Shown: one piece after another, positions 24,901 through 38,299 of the stretch
Layout of the letters: each line of letters starts with the position of its first letter
Numbering within the stretch: the stretch's first letter is position 1
DNA from: Liolophura sinensis
Lineage: Eukaryota > Mollusca > Polyplacophora > Chitonida > Chitonidae
Length of the DNA stretch: 64,000 nucleotides
Reading direction: 5' to 3'
Assembly (NCBI RefSeq): GCF_032854445.1
Contig: NW_027018121.1
Coordinates: 1 to 64,000, forward strand
Notes under the pieces: model-generated
Told to the model about the DNA's origin: nothing
The model's database searches: none
What the model saw: only the letters and a program-made list of their open reading frames with translations
Program-made: the position numbers and the translations under genes

Positions 24901-27900
24901 TACACGTAGATAAAGACATTGAGATTGTCTTGCACTTAGAAGTAAGGCAATTGCTGGGTGAGTTAAATGGGCTTGGCCCAAAGATTTCAGGTCTTCTGGG
25001 CTACCGAAGGGCACATAACTTATAGTCAAAAGTTGAATATAGTAATGACCAGTCGCGATTGTACAGAGTACAGTGTAGCCGATTTCAATTAACAAAAAGA
25101 CCAGGCAAAAATGCAAAAGTGGAAAAACTGTTCCAGTGCTGCTGGTAAGAGCCTAATCCGACGTATTTTGTGACGACAAATCGAATGGTGCAATCCGCGT
25201 TGCTCTCCGACCAATACTTTTGCCTGTAGCGACAATTGAATGATCATTTATGTCATAATCACGTGCCCAGCAACGGCTCTTACTCCATGGAAACCAGGGA
25301 TATTTGCAATTTTTCAACAGCTGCCGATGCCTGGCTCAATTCCGCATCTTTTGGCACCTTATTCATGTGGGTCTGTTTTCAGTTGTACTTTTGACAGCAG
25401 ACTGTATCAAGTACCTTGTGTTTTTCACGTACAAATGGTGTGGTTTTTCTACACGTAGATAAAGACATTGAGATTGTCTTGCACTTAGAAGTAAGGCAAT
25501 TGCTGGGTGAGTTAAATGGGCTTGGCCCAAAGATTTCAGGTCTTCTGGGCTACCGAAGGGCACATAACTTATAGTCAAAAGTTGAATATATTAATGACCA
25601 GTCGCGATTGTACAGAGTGCAGTGTAGCCGATTTCAATTAACAAAAAGACCAGGTAAAAATGCAAAAGTGGAAAAACTGTTCCAGTGCTGCTGGTAAGAG
25701 GCTAATCCGACGTATTTTGTGACGAGAAATCGAATGGTGCAAACCGCGTTGCTCTCCGACAAATACTTTTGCCTGTAGTGACAATTGAATGATCATTTAT
25801 GTCATAATCACGTGCCCAGCAACGGCTCTTACTCCATGGAAACCAGGGAAATTTGCAATTTTTCAACAGCTGCCGATGCATGGCTCAATTCCGCATCTTT
25901 TGGCACCTTACTGAAGTGGGTTAGTGTTCAGTTGTACTTTTTACAGCAGACTGTATCAAGTACCTTGTGTTTTTCACGTACAAATGGTGTGGTTTTTTCT
26001 ACACGTAGATAAAGACATTGAGATTGTCTTGCACTTAGAAGTAAGGCAATTGCTGGGTGAGTTAAATGGGCTTAGCCCAAAGATTTCAGGTCTTCTGGGC
26101 TACCGAAGGGCACATAACTTATAGTCAAAAGTTGAATATAGTAATGACCAGTCGCGATTGTACAGAGTACAGTGTAGCCGATTTCAATTAACAAAAAGAC
26201 CAGGCAAAAATGCAAAAGTGGAAAAAACTGTTCCAGTGCTACTAGTAAGAGCCTAATCCGACGTATTTTGTGACGACAAATCGAATGGTGCAATCCGCGT
26301 TGCTCTCCGACCAATACTTTTGGCTGTAGCGACAATTGAATGATCATTTATGTCATAATCACGTGCGTAGCAACGTCTCTTACTCCATGGAAACCAGAAA
26401 AATTTGCAATTTTTCAACAGCTGCCGATGCCTGTCTCAATTCCGCATCCTTTGGCACCTTACTGAAGTGGGTTAGTGTTCAGTTGTACTTTTTACAGCAG
26501 ACTGTATAAAGTACCTTGTGTTTTTCACGTACAAATGGTGTGGTTTTTCTACACGTAGATAAAAGACATTGAGATTGTCTTGGACTTAGAAGTAAGGCAA
26601 TTGCTGGGTGAGTTAAATGGGCTTGCCCAAAGATTTCAGGTCTTCTGGGCTACCGAAGGGCACATAACTTATAGTCAAAAGTTGAATATAGTAATGACCA
26701 GTCGCGATTGTACAGAGTACAGTGTAGCCGATTTCAATTAACAAAAAGATCAGGCAAAAATGCAAAAGTGGAAAAACTGTTGCAGTGCTGCTGGTAAGAG
26801 CCTAATCCGACGTATTTTGTGACGACAAATCGAATGTTGCAAACCGCGTTGCTCTCCGACCAATACTTTTGCCTGTAGCGACAATTGAATGATCATTTAT
26901 GTCATAATCACGTGCCCAGCAACGGCTCTTACTCCATGGAAACCAGGGATATTTGCAATTTTTCAACATCTACCGATGCCTGGCTCAATTCCGCATCTTT
27001 TGGCACCTTACTGAAGTGGGTTAGTGTTCAGTTGTACTTTTTACAGCAGACTGTATCAAGTACCTTGTGTTTTTCACGTACAAATGGTGTGGTTTTTCTA
27101 CACGTAGATAAAGACATTGAGATTGTCTTGCACTTAGAAGTAAGGCAATTGCTGGGTGAGTTAAATGGGCTTAGCCCAAAGATTTCAGGTCTTCTGGGCT
27201 ACCGAAGGGCACATAACTTATAGTCAAAAGTTGAATATAGTAATGACCAGTCGCGATTGTACAGAGTACAGTGTAGCCGATTTCAATTAACAAAAAGACC
27301 AGGCAAAAATGCAAAAGTGGAAAAACTGTTCCAGTGCTACTAGTAAGAGCCTAATCCGACGTATTTTGTGACGAGAAATCGAATGGTGCAATCCGCGTTG
27401 CTCTCCGACCAATACTTTTGGCTGTAGCGACAATTGAATGATCATTTATCTCATAATTACGTGCGTAGCAACGGGTCTTACTCCATGGAAACCAGGGTAA
27501 TTTGCAATTTTTCAACAGCTGCCGATGCCTGTCTCAATTCCGCATCTTTTGGCACCTTACTGAAGTGGGTTAGTGTTCAGTTGTACTTTTTACAGCAGAC
27601 TGTATCAAGTACCTTGTGTTTTTCACGTACAAATGGTGTGGTTTTTCTACACGTAGATAAAGACATTGAGATTGTCTTGCACTTAGAAGTAAGGCAATTG
27701 CTGGGTGAGTTAAATGGGCTTAGCCCAAAGATTTCAGGTCTTCTGGGCTACCGAAGGGCACATAACTTATAGTCAAAAGTTGAATATAGTAATGACCAGT
27801 CGCGATTGTACAGAGTACAGTGTAGCCGATTTCAATTAACAAAAAGACCAGGCAAAAATGCAAAAGTGGAAAAACTGTTCCAGTGCTACTAGTAAGAGCC

Positions 27901-27982
27901 TAATCCGACGTATTTTGTGACGAGAAATCGAATGGTGCAATCCGCGTTGCTCTCCGACCAATACTTTTGGCTGTAGTGACAA
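15904..27982. repeat. Shuffled fragments of the interior ring HOR
   Basis: Monomer starts: 15904, 16452, 17001, 17552, 18101, 18649, 19198, 19746, 20295, 20842, 21391, 21942, 22490, 23040, 23589, 24138, 24687, 25236, 25785, 26336, 26885, 27434. Recognisable ring runs are type 1-front/7-back (16452), type 8-like (17001), 9 (17552), 10 (18101), 1 (18649), 2 (19198); then 5 (23589), 6-front/7-back (24138), two type 8-like units (24687, 25236); then 9 (26885) and 10 (27434), leading to type 1 at 27983. Units at 15904, 21391 and 48310 share gcatccttt, gtggttttc and attaagatt. Spacing becomes very regular from 23040 onward. Confidence 0.8.
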
Positions 27983-30178
27983 TTGAATGATCATTTATGT
28001 CATAATCACGTGCGTAGCAACGTCTCTTACTCCATGGAAACCAGGGAAATTTGCAATTTTTCAACAGCTGCCGATGCCTGGCTCAATTCCGCATCTTTTG
28101 GCACCTTACTGAAGTGGGTTAGTGTTCAGTTGTACTTTTTACAGCAGACTGTATCAAGTACCTTGTGTTTTTCACGTACAAATGGTGTGGTTTTTCTACA
28201 CGTAGATAAAGACATTGAGATTGTCTTGCACTTAGAAGTAAGGCAATTGCTGGGTGAGTTAAATGGGCTTAGCCCAAAGATTTGACGTCTTCTGGGCTAC
28301 CGAAGGGCACATAACTTATAGTCAAAAGTTGAATATAGTAATGACCAGTCGCGATTGTACAGAGTACAGTGTAGCCGATTTCAATTAACAAAAAGACCAG
28401 GCAAAAATGCAAAAGTGGAAAAACTGTTCCAGTGCTGCTGGTAAGAGGCTAATCCGACGTATTTTGTGACGACAAATCGAATGGTGCAAACCGCGTTGCT
28501 CTCCGACCAATACTTTTGCCTGTAGTGACAATTGAATGATCATTTATGTCATAATCACGTGCCCAGCAACGGCTCTTACTCCATGGAAACCAGGGAAATT
28601 TGCAATTTTTCAACAGGTGCCGATGCCTGGCTCAATTCCGCATCTTTTGGCACCTTGTTCATGTGGGTCTGTGGTCAGTTGTACTTTTTACAGCAGACTG
28701 TATCAAGTACCTTGTGGTTTTCACGTACAAATGGTGTGGTTTTTCTACACGTAGATAAAGACATTGAGATTGTCTTGCACTTAGAAGTAAGGCAATTGCT
28801 GGGTGAGTTAAATGGGCTTAGCCCAAAGATTTCAGGTCTTCTGGGCTACCGAAGGGCACATAACTTATAGTCAAAAGTTGAATATAGTAATGACCAGTCG
28901 CGATTGTACAGAGTGCAGTGTAGCCAGTTTCAATTAACAAAAAGACCAGGCAAAAATGCAAAAGTAGAAAAACTGTTCCAGTGCTGCTGGTAAGAGGCTA
29001 ATCCGACGTATTTTGTGACGACAAATCGAATGGTGCAAACCGCGTTGCTCTCCGACCAATACTTTTGCCTGTAGTGACAATTGAATGATCATTGATGTCA
29101 TAATCACGTGCCCAGCAACGGCTCTTACTCCATGGAAACCAGGGAAATTTGCAATTTTTCAACAGCTGCCGATGCCTGGCTCAATTCCGCATCTTTTGGC
29201 ACCTTATTCATGTGGGTATGTGGTCAGTTGTACTTTTTACAGCAGACTGTATCAAGTACCTTGTGTTTTTCACGTACAAATGGTGTGGTTTTTCTACACG
29301 TAGATAAAGACATTGAGATTGTCTTGGACTTAGAAGTAAGACAATTGCTGGGTGAGTTAAATGGGCTTGGCCCAAAGATTTCAGGTCTTCTGGGCTACCG
29401 AAGGGCACATAACTTATAGTCAAAAGTTGAATATAGTAATGACCAGTCGCGATTGTACAGAGTACAGTGTAGCCGATTTCAATTAACAAAAAGACCAGGC
29501 AAAAATGCAAAAGTGGAAAAACTGTTCCAGTGCTACTAGTAAGAGCCTAATCCGACGTATTTTGTGACGAGAAATCGAATGGTGCAATCCGCGTTGCTCT
29601 CCGACCAATACTTTTGGCTGTAGCGACAATTGAATGATCATTTATGTCATAATCACGTGCGTAGCAACGAGTCTTACTCCATGGAAACCAGGGAAATTTG
29701 CAATTTTTCAACAGCTGCCGATGCCTGGCTCAATTCCGCATCTTTTGGCACCTTGTTCATGTGGGTCTGTGGTCAGTTGTACTTTTTACAGCAGACTGTA
29801 TCAAGTACCTTGTGTTTTTCACGTACAAATGGTCTGGTTTTTCTACACGTAGATAAAGACATTGAGATTGTCTTGCACTTAGAAGTAAGGCAATTGCTGG
29901 GTGAGTTAAATGGGCTTAGCCCAAAGATTTCAGGTCTTCTGGGCTACCGAAGGGCACATAACTTATAGTCAAAAGTTGAATATAGTAATGACCAGTCGCG
30001 ATTGTACAGAGTACAGTGTAGCCGATTTCAATTAACAAAAAGACCAGGCAAAAATGCAAAAGTGGAAAAACTGTTCCAGTGCTACTAGTAAGAGCCTAAT
30101 CCGACGTATTTTGTGACGAGAAATCGAATGGTGCAATCCGCGTTGCTCTCCGACCAACACTTTTGGCTGTAGTGACAA
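27983..30178. repeat. Four-monomer HOR block, first copy (types 1-2-3-4/2)
   Basis: Units at 27983, 28532, 29081 and 29630 are each 549 bp. The first three are types 1, 2 and 3, and reappear exactly 2196 bp (4 x 549) downstream at 30179, 30728 and 31277. The fourth unit is chimeric: its start (cgtagcaacgagtct) resembles type 4, but from the ttgttcatg motif it follows type 2. It ends with ccaacac, the marker that normally precedes type 1. This looks like a recent local duplication. Confidence 0.85.
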
Positions 30179-32921
30179 TTGAATGATCATTTATGTCATA
30201 ATCACGTGCGTAGCAACGTCTCTTACTCCATGGAAACCAGGGAAATTTGCAATTTTTCAACAGCTGCCGATGCCTGGCTCAATTCCGCATCTTTTGGCAC
30301 CTTACTGAAGTGGGTTAGTGTTCAGTTGTACTTTTTACAGCAGACTGTATCAAGTACCTTGTGTTTTTCACGTACAAATGGTGTGGTTTTTCTACACGTA
30401 GATAAAGACATTGAGATTGTCTTGCACTTAGAAGTAAGGCAATTGCTGGGTGAGTTAAATGGGCTTAGCCCAAAGATTTGACGTCTTCTGGGCTACCGAA
30501 GGGCACATAACTTATAGTCAAAAGTTGAATATAGTAATGACCAGTCGCGATTGTACAGAGTACAGTGTAGCCGATTTCAATTAACAAAAAGACCAGGCAA
30601 AAATGCAAAAGTGGAAAAACTGTTCCAGTGCTGCTGGTAAGAGGCTAATCCGACGTATTTTGTGACGACAAATCGAATGGTGCAAACCGCATTGCTCTCC
30701 GACCAATACTTTTGCCTGTAGTGACAATTGAATGATCATTTATGTCATAATCACGTGCCCAGCAACGGCTCTTACTCCATGGAAACCAGGGAAATTTGCA
30801 ATTTTTCAACAGCTGCCGATGCCTGGCTCAATTCCGCATCTTTTGGCACCTTGTTCATGTGGGTCTGTGGTCAGTTGTACTTTTTACAGCAGACTGTATC
30901 AAGTACCTTGTGTTTTTCACGTACAAATGGTGTGGTTTTTCTACACGTAGATAAAGACATTGAGATTGTCTTGCACTTAGAAGTAAGGCAATTGCTGGGT
31001 GAGTTAAATGGGCTTAGCCCAAAGATTTCAGGTCTTCTGGGCTACCGAAGGGCACATAACTTATAGTCAAAAGTTGAATATAGTAATGACCAGTCGCGAT
31101 TGTACAGAGTGCAGTGTAGCCGGTTTCAATTAACAAAAAGACCAGGCAAAAATGCAAAAGTGGAAAAACTGTTCCAGTGCTGCTGGTAAGAAGCTAATCC
31201 GACGTATTTTGTGACGACAAATCGAATGGTGCAAACCGCGTTGCTCTCCGACCAATACTTTTGCCTATAGTGACAATTGAATGATCATTGATGTCATAAT
31301 CACGTGCCCAGCAACGGCTCTTACTCCATGGAAACCAGGGAAATTTGCAATTTTTCAACAGCTGCCGATGCCTGGCTCAATTCCGCATCTTTTGGCACCT
31401 TATTCATGTGGGTATGTGGTCAGTTGTACTTTTTACAGCAGACTGTATCAAGTACCTTGTGTTTTTCACGTACAAATGGTGTGGTTTTTCTACACGTAGA
31501 TAAAGACATTGAGATTGTCTTGGACTTAGAAGTAAGACAATTGCTGGGTGAGTTAAATGGGCTTGGCCCAAAGATTTCAGGTCTTCTGGGCTACCGAAGG
31601 GCACATAACTTATAGTCAAAAGTTGAATATAGTAATGACCAGTCGCGATTGTACAGAGTACAGTGTAGCCGATTTCAATTAACAAAAAGACCAGGCAAAA
31701 ATGCAAAAGTGGAAAAACTGTTCCAGTGCTACTAGTAAGAGCCTAACCGACGTATTTTGTGACGAGAAATCGAATGGTGCAATCCGCGTTGCTCTCCGAC
31801 CAATACTTTTGGCTGTAGCGACAATTGAATGATCATTTATGTCCATAATCACGTGCGTAGCAACGGGTCTTACTCCATGGAAACCAGGGAAATTTGCAAT
31901 TTTCAACAGCTGCCGATGCCTGTCTCAATTCCGCATCTTTTGGCACCTTACTGAAGTGGGTTAGTGTTCAGTTGTACTTTTTACAGCAGACTGTATCAAG
32001 TACCTTGTGTTTTTCACGTACAAATGGTGTGGTTTTTCTACACGTAGATAAAGACATTGAGATTGTCTTGCACTTAGAAGTAAGGCAATTGCTGGGTGAG
32101 TTAAATGGCTTAGCCCAAAGATTTCAGCTCTTCTGGGCTACCGAAGGGCACATAACTTATAGTCAAAAGTTGAATATAGTAATGACCAGTCGCGATTGTA
32201 CAGAGTACAGTGTAGCCGATTTCAATTAACAAAAAGACCAGGCAAAAATAGCAAAAGTGGAAAAACTGTTCCAGTGCTACTAGTAAGAGCCTAATCCGAC
32301 GTATTTTGTGACGAGAAATCGAATGTGCAATCCGCGTTGCTCTCCGACCAATACTTTTGGCTGTAGCCGACAATTGAATGATCATTTATGTCATAATCAC
32401 GTGCGTAGCAACGGCTCTTACTCCATGGAAACCAGGGAAATTTGCAATTTTTTCAACAGGTGCGATGCCTGGCTCAATTCCGCATCTTTTGGCACCTTAC
32501 TGAAGTGGGTTAGTGTTCAGTTGTACTTTTTACAGCAGACTGTATCAAGTACCTTGTGTTTTTTCACGTACAAATGGTGTGGTTTTTCTACACGTAGATA
32601 AAGACATTGAGATTGTCTTGCACTTAGAAGTAAGGCAATTGCTGGGTGAGTTAAATGGGCTTAGCCCAAAGATTTGACGTCTTCTGGGCTACCGAAGGGC
32701 ACATAACTTATAGTCAAAAGTTGAATATAGTAATGACAGTCGCGATTGTACAGAGTACAGTGTAGCCGATTTCAATTAACAAAAAGACCAGGCAAAAATG
32801 CAAAAGTGGAAAAACTTTTCCAGTGCTGCTGGTAAGAGGCTAATCCGACGTATTTGTGACGACAAATCGAATGGTGCAAACCGCGTTGCTCTCCGACCAA
32901 TACTTTTGCCTGTAGTGACAA

Positions 32922-33469
32922 TTGAATGATCATTTATGTCATAATCACGTGCCCAGCAACGGCTCTTACTCCATGGAAACCAGGGATATTTGCTATTTTT
33001 CAACAGCTGCCGATGCCTGGCTCAATTCCGCATCTTTTGGCACCTTATTCATGTGGGTCTGTGGTCAGTTGTACTTTTTACAGCAGACTGTATCAAGTAC
33101 CTTGTGTTTTTCACGTACAAATGGTGTGGTTTTTCTACACGTAGATAAAGACATTGAGATTGTCTTGCACTTAGAAGTAAGGCAATTGCTGGGGTGAGTT
33201 AAATGGGCTTAGCCAAAGATTTCAGGTCTTCTGGGCTACCGAAGGGCACATAACTTATAGTCAAAAGTTGAAATATAGTAATGACCAGTCGCGATTGTAC
33301 AGAGTACAGTGTAGCCGATTTCAATTAACAAAAAGACCAGGCAAAAATGCAAAAGTGGAAAAACTGTTCAGTGCTACTAGTAAGAGCCTAATCCGACGTA
33401 TTTTGTGACGAGAAATCGAATGGTGCAATCCGCGTTGCTCTCCGACCAATACTTTTGGCTGTAGCTACA
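32922..33469. repeat. Ring type 6 monomer
   Basis: Markers: gatatttgctattttt (ctat instead of caat) and ccttattcatgtgggtctg. Other copies begin at 3776, 24138, 37873 and 40622. The copy at 24138 has a type 7 back half and the copy at 37873 an outer-family back half. Confidence 0.86.
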
Positions 33470-34019
33470 ATGAATGATCATTTATGTCAAAATTACGTGC
33501 GTAGCAACGGGTCTTACTCCATGGAAACCAGGGAAATTTGCAATTTTTCAACAGCTGCCGATGCCTGTCTCAATTCCGCATCTTTTGGCACCTTACTGAA
33601 GTGGGTTAGTGTTCAGTTGTACTTTTTACAGCAGACTGTATCAAGTACCTTGTGTTTTTCACGTACAAATGGTGTGGTTTTTCTACACGTAGATAAAGAC
33701 ATTGAGATTGTCTTGCACTTAGAAGTAAGGCAATTGCTGGGTGAGTTAAATGGGCTTAGCCCAAAGATTTGACGTCTTCTGGGCTACCGAAGGGCACATA
33801 ACTTATAGTCAAAAGTTTGAATATAGTAATGACCAGTCGCGATTGTACAGAGTGCAGTGTAGCCGATTTCAATTAACAGAAAGACCAGGCAAAAATGCAA
33901 AAGTGGAAAAACTGTTCCAGTGCTGCTGGTAAGAGGCTAATCCGACGTATTTTGTGACGACAAATCGAATGGTGCAAACCGCGTTGCTCTCCGACCAATA
34001 CTTTTGCCTGTAGCGACAA

Positions 34020-34569
34020 TTGAATGATCATTTATGTCATAATCACGTGCCCAGCAACGGCTCTTACTCCATGGAAACCAGGGATATTTGCAATTTTTTA
34101 ACAGCTGCCGATGCCTGGCTCAATTCCGCATCTTTTGGCACCTTATTCATGTGGGTCTGTGGTCAGTTGTACTTTTTACAGGCAGACTGTATCAAGTACC
34201 TTGTGTTTTTCACGTACAAATGGTGTGGTTTTTCTACACGTAGATAAAGACATTGAGATTGTCTTGCACTTAGAAGTAAGGCAATTGCTGGGTGAGTTAA
34301 ATGGGCTTAGCCCAAAGATTTCAGGGTCTTCTGGGCTACCGAAGGGCACATAACTTATAGTCAAAAGTTGAATATAGTAATGACCAGTCGCGATTGTACA
34401 GAGTACAGTGTAGCCGATTTCAATTAACAAAAAGACCAGGCAAAATGCAAAAGTGGAAAAACTGTTGCAGTGCTGCTGGTAAGAGCCTAATCCGACGTAT
34501 TTTGTGACGACAAATCGAATGGTGCAAACCGCGTTGCTCTCCGACCAATACTTTTGCCTGTAGCGACAA
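34020..34569. repeat. Ring type 8 monomer
   Basis: Markers: gatatttgcaatttttta (six Ts then a), ccttattcatgtgggtctg, and aactgttgcagtgctgctgg near the end. Other copies begin at 39518 (front only), 41719 (front) and 43913. The gttgcagtg back is also in the unit at 26336, directly before a type 9 unit. Confidence 0.84.
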
Positions 34570-35120
34570 TTGAATGATCATTTATGTCATAATCACGTGC
34601 CCAGCAACGGCTCTTACTCCATGGAAACCAGGGATATTTGCAATTTTTCAACATCTGCCGATGCCTGGCTCAATTCCGCATCTTTTGGCACCTTATTTCA
34701 TGTGGGTCTGTGGTCAGTTGTACTTTTTACAGCAGACTGTATCAAGTACCTTGTGTTTTTCACGTACAAATGGTGTGGTTTTCCTACACGTAGATAAAGA
34801 CATGAGATTGTCTTGCACTTAGAAGTAAGGCAATTGCTGGGTGAGTTAAATGGGCTTAGCCCAAAGATTTCAGGTCTTCTGGTCTACCGAAGGGCACATA
34901 ACTTATAGTCAAAAAGTATGAATATAGTAATGACCAGTCGCGATTGTACAGAGTACAGTGTAGCCGATTTCAATTAACAAAAAGACCAGGCAAAAATGCA
35001 AAAGTGGAAAAACTGTTCCAGTGCTACTAGTAAGAGCCTAATCCGACGTATTTTGTGACGAGAAATCGAATGGTGCAATCCGCGTTGCTCTCCGACCAAC
35101 ACTTTTGGCTGTAGTGACAA
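34570..35120. repeat. Ring type 9 monomer
   Basis: Markers: ttcaacatctgcc (or ttcaacatctacc at 26885) and, in most copies, ggttttcctacac instead of ggtttttctacac. Other copies begin at 17552, 26885, 42269 and 44466. Confidence 0.87.
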
Positions 35121-38100
35121 TTGAATGATCATTTATGTCATAATCACGTGCGTAGCAACGTCTCTTACTCCATGGAAACCAGGGAAATTTGCAATTTTTC
35201 AACAGCTGCCGATGCCTGGGCTCAATTCCGCATCTTTTGGCACCTTACTGAAGTGGGTCAGTGTTCAGTTGTACTTTTTACAGCAGACTGTATCAAGTAC
35301 CTTGTGTTTTTCACGTACAAATGGTGTGGTTTTTCTACACGTAGATAAAGACATTGAGATTGTCTTGCACTTAGAAGTAAGGCAATTGCTGGGTGAGTTA
35401 AATGGCTTAGCCCAAAGATTTGACGTCTTCTGGGCTACCGAAGGGCACATAACTTATAGTCAAAAGTTGAATATAGTAATGACCAGTCGCGATTGTACAG
35501 AGTACAGTGTAGCCGATTTCAATTAACAAAAAGACCAGGCAAAAATGCAAAAGTGGAAAAAACTGTTCCAGTGCTGCTGGTAACAGGCTAATCCGACGTA
35601 TTTTGTGACGACAAATCGAATGGTGCAAACCGCGTTGCTCTCCGACCAATACTTTTGCCTGTAGTGACAATTGAATGATCATTTATGTCATAATCACGTG
35701 CCCAGCAACGGCTCTTACTCCATGGAAACCAGGGAAATTTGCAATTTTTCAACAGCTGCCGATGCCTGGCTCAATTCCGCATCTTTGGCACCTTGTTCAT
35801 GTGGGTCTGTGGTCAGTTGTACTTTTTACAGCAGACTGTATCAAGTACCATGTGTTTTTCACGTACAAATGGTGTGGTTTTTCTACACGTAGATAAAGAC
35901 ATTGAGATTGTCTTGCACTTAGAAGTAAGGCAATTGCTGGGTGAGTTAAATGGGCTTAGCCCAAAGATTTCCAGGTCTTCTGGGCTACCGAAGGGCACAT
36001 AACTTATAGTCAAAAGTTGAATATAGTAAATGACCAGTCGCTATTGTACAGAGTGCAGTGTAGCCGGTTTCAATTAACAAAAAGACCAGGCAAAAATGCA
36101 AAAGTGGAAAAAACTGTTCCAGTGCTGCTGGTAAGAGGCTAATCCGACGTATTTTGTGACGACAAATCGAATGGTGCAAACCGCGTTGCTCTCCGACCAA
36201 TACTTTTGCCTGTAGTGACAATTGAATGATCATTGATGTCATAATCACGTGCCCAGCAACGGCTCTTACTCCATGGAAACCAGGGAAATTTGCAATTTTT
36301 CAACAGCTGCCGATGCCTGGCTCAATTCCGCATCTTTTGGCACCTTATTCATGTGGGTATGTGGTCAGTTGTACTTTTTACAGCAGACTGTATCAAGTAC
36401 CTTGTGTTTTTCACGTACAAATGGTGTGGTTTTTCTACACGTAGATAAAGACATTGAGATTGTCTTGGACTTAGAAGTAAGACAATTGCTGGGTGAGTTA
36501 AATGGGCTTGGCCCAAAGATTTCAGGTCTTCTGGGCTACCGAAGGGCACATAACTTATAGTCAAAAGTTGAATATAGTAATGACCAGTCGCGATTGTACA
36601 GAGTACAGTGTAGCCGATTTCAATTAACAAAAAGACCAGGCAAAAATGCAAAAGTGGAAAAACTGTTCCAGTGCTACTAGTAAGAGCCTAATCCGACGTA
36701 TTTTGTGACGAGAAATCGAATGGTGCAATCCGCGTTGCTCTCCGACCAATACTTTTGGCTGTAGCGGACAATTGAATGATCATTTATGTCATAATCACGT
36801 GCGTAGCAACGGGTCTTACTCCATGGAAACCAGGGAAATTGCAATTTTTCAACAGCTGCCGATGCCTGTCTCAATTCCGCATCTTTTGGCACCTTACTGA
36901 AGTGGGTTAGTGTTCAGTTGTACTTTTTACAGCAGACTGTATCAAGTACCTTGTGTTTTTCACGTACAAATGGTGTGGTTTTTCTACACGTAGATAAAGA
37001 CATTGAGATTGTCCTTGCACTTAGAAGTAAGGCAATTGCTGGGTGAGTTAAATGGGCTTAGCCCAAAGATTTCAGCTCTTCTGGGCTACCGAAGGGCACA
37101 TAACTTATAGTCAAAAGTTGAATATAGTAATGACCAGTCCGCGATTGTACAGAGTACAGTGTAGCCGATTTCAATTAACAAAAAGACCAGGCAAAATGCA
37201 AAAGTTGGAAAAACTGTTCCAGTGCTACTAGTAAGAGCCTAATCCGACGTATTTTGTGACGAGAAATCGAATGGTGCAATCCGCGTTGCTCTCCGACCAA
37301 TACTTTTGGCTGTAGTGGACAATTGAATGATCATTTATGTCATAATCACGTGCGTAGCAACGGCTCTTACTCCATGGAAACCAGGGAAATTTGCAAATTT
37401 TTCACAGGTGCCGATGCCTGGCTCAATTCCGCATCTTTTGGCACCTTACTGAAGTGGGTTAGTGTTCAGTTGTACTTTTTACAGCAGACTGTATCAAGTA
37501 CCTTGTGTTTTTCACGTACAAATGGTGTGGTTTTTCTACACGTAGATAAAGACATTGAGATTGTCCTTGCACTTAGAAGTAAGGCAATTGCTGGGTGAGT
37601 TAAATGGGCTTAGCCCAAAGATTTGACGTCTTCTGGGCTACCGAAGGGCACATAACTTATAGTCAAAAGTTGAATGTAGTAATGACCAGTCGCGATTGTA
37701 CAGAGTACAGTGTAGCCGATTTCAATTAACAAAAAGACCAGGCAAAAATGCAAAAGTGGAAAAACTTTTCCAGTGCTGCTGGTAAGAGGCTAATCCGACG
37801 TATTTTGTGACGACAAATCGAATGGTGCAAACCGCGTTGCTCTCCGACCAATACTTTTGCCTGTAGTGACAATTGAATGATCATTTATGTCATAATCACG
37901 TGCCCAGCAACGGCTCTTACTCCATGGAAACCAGGATATTTGCTATTTTTCAACAGCTGCCGATGCCTGGCTCAATTCCGCATCTTTTGGCACCTTATTC
38001 ATGTGGGTCTGTGGTCAGTTGTACTTTTTACAGCAGACTGTATCAAGTACCTTGTGTTTTTCACGTACAAATGGTGTGGTTTTTCTACACGTAGATAAAG

Positions 38101-38299
38101 ACATTGAGATTGTTCTTGCACTTAGAAGTAAGGCAATTGCTGGGTGAGTTAAATGGCTTAGCCCAAAGATTTCAGGTCTTCTGGGCTACCGAAGGGCACA
38201 TAACTTATAGTCAAAAGTTGAATATAGTAATGACCAGTCGCGATTGTACAGAGTACAGTGTAGCCGATTTCAATAACAAAAAGACCAGGCAAAAATGCA

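Larger units (their letters stand above)
30179..35120. repeat. Interior ring HOR, nine-monomer copy (types 1-9)
   Basis: Units at 30179, 30728, 31277, 31825, 32374, 32922, 33470, 34020 and 34570 carry the markers of types 1 to 9 in order. The next type 1 begins at 35121, 4942 bp later, which is 9 x 549 plus one base. Type 10, which elsewhere sits between 9 and 1 (units 18101, 27434, 45016), is missing here, so the array holds nine- and ten-monomer versions of one ring. Indels are frequent from 31740 on. Confidence 0.88.
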
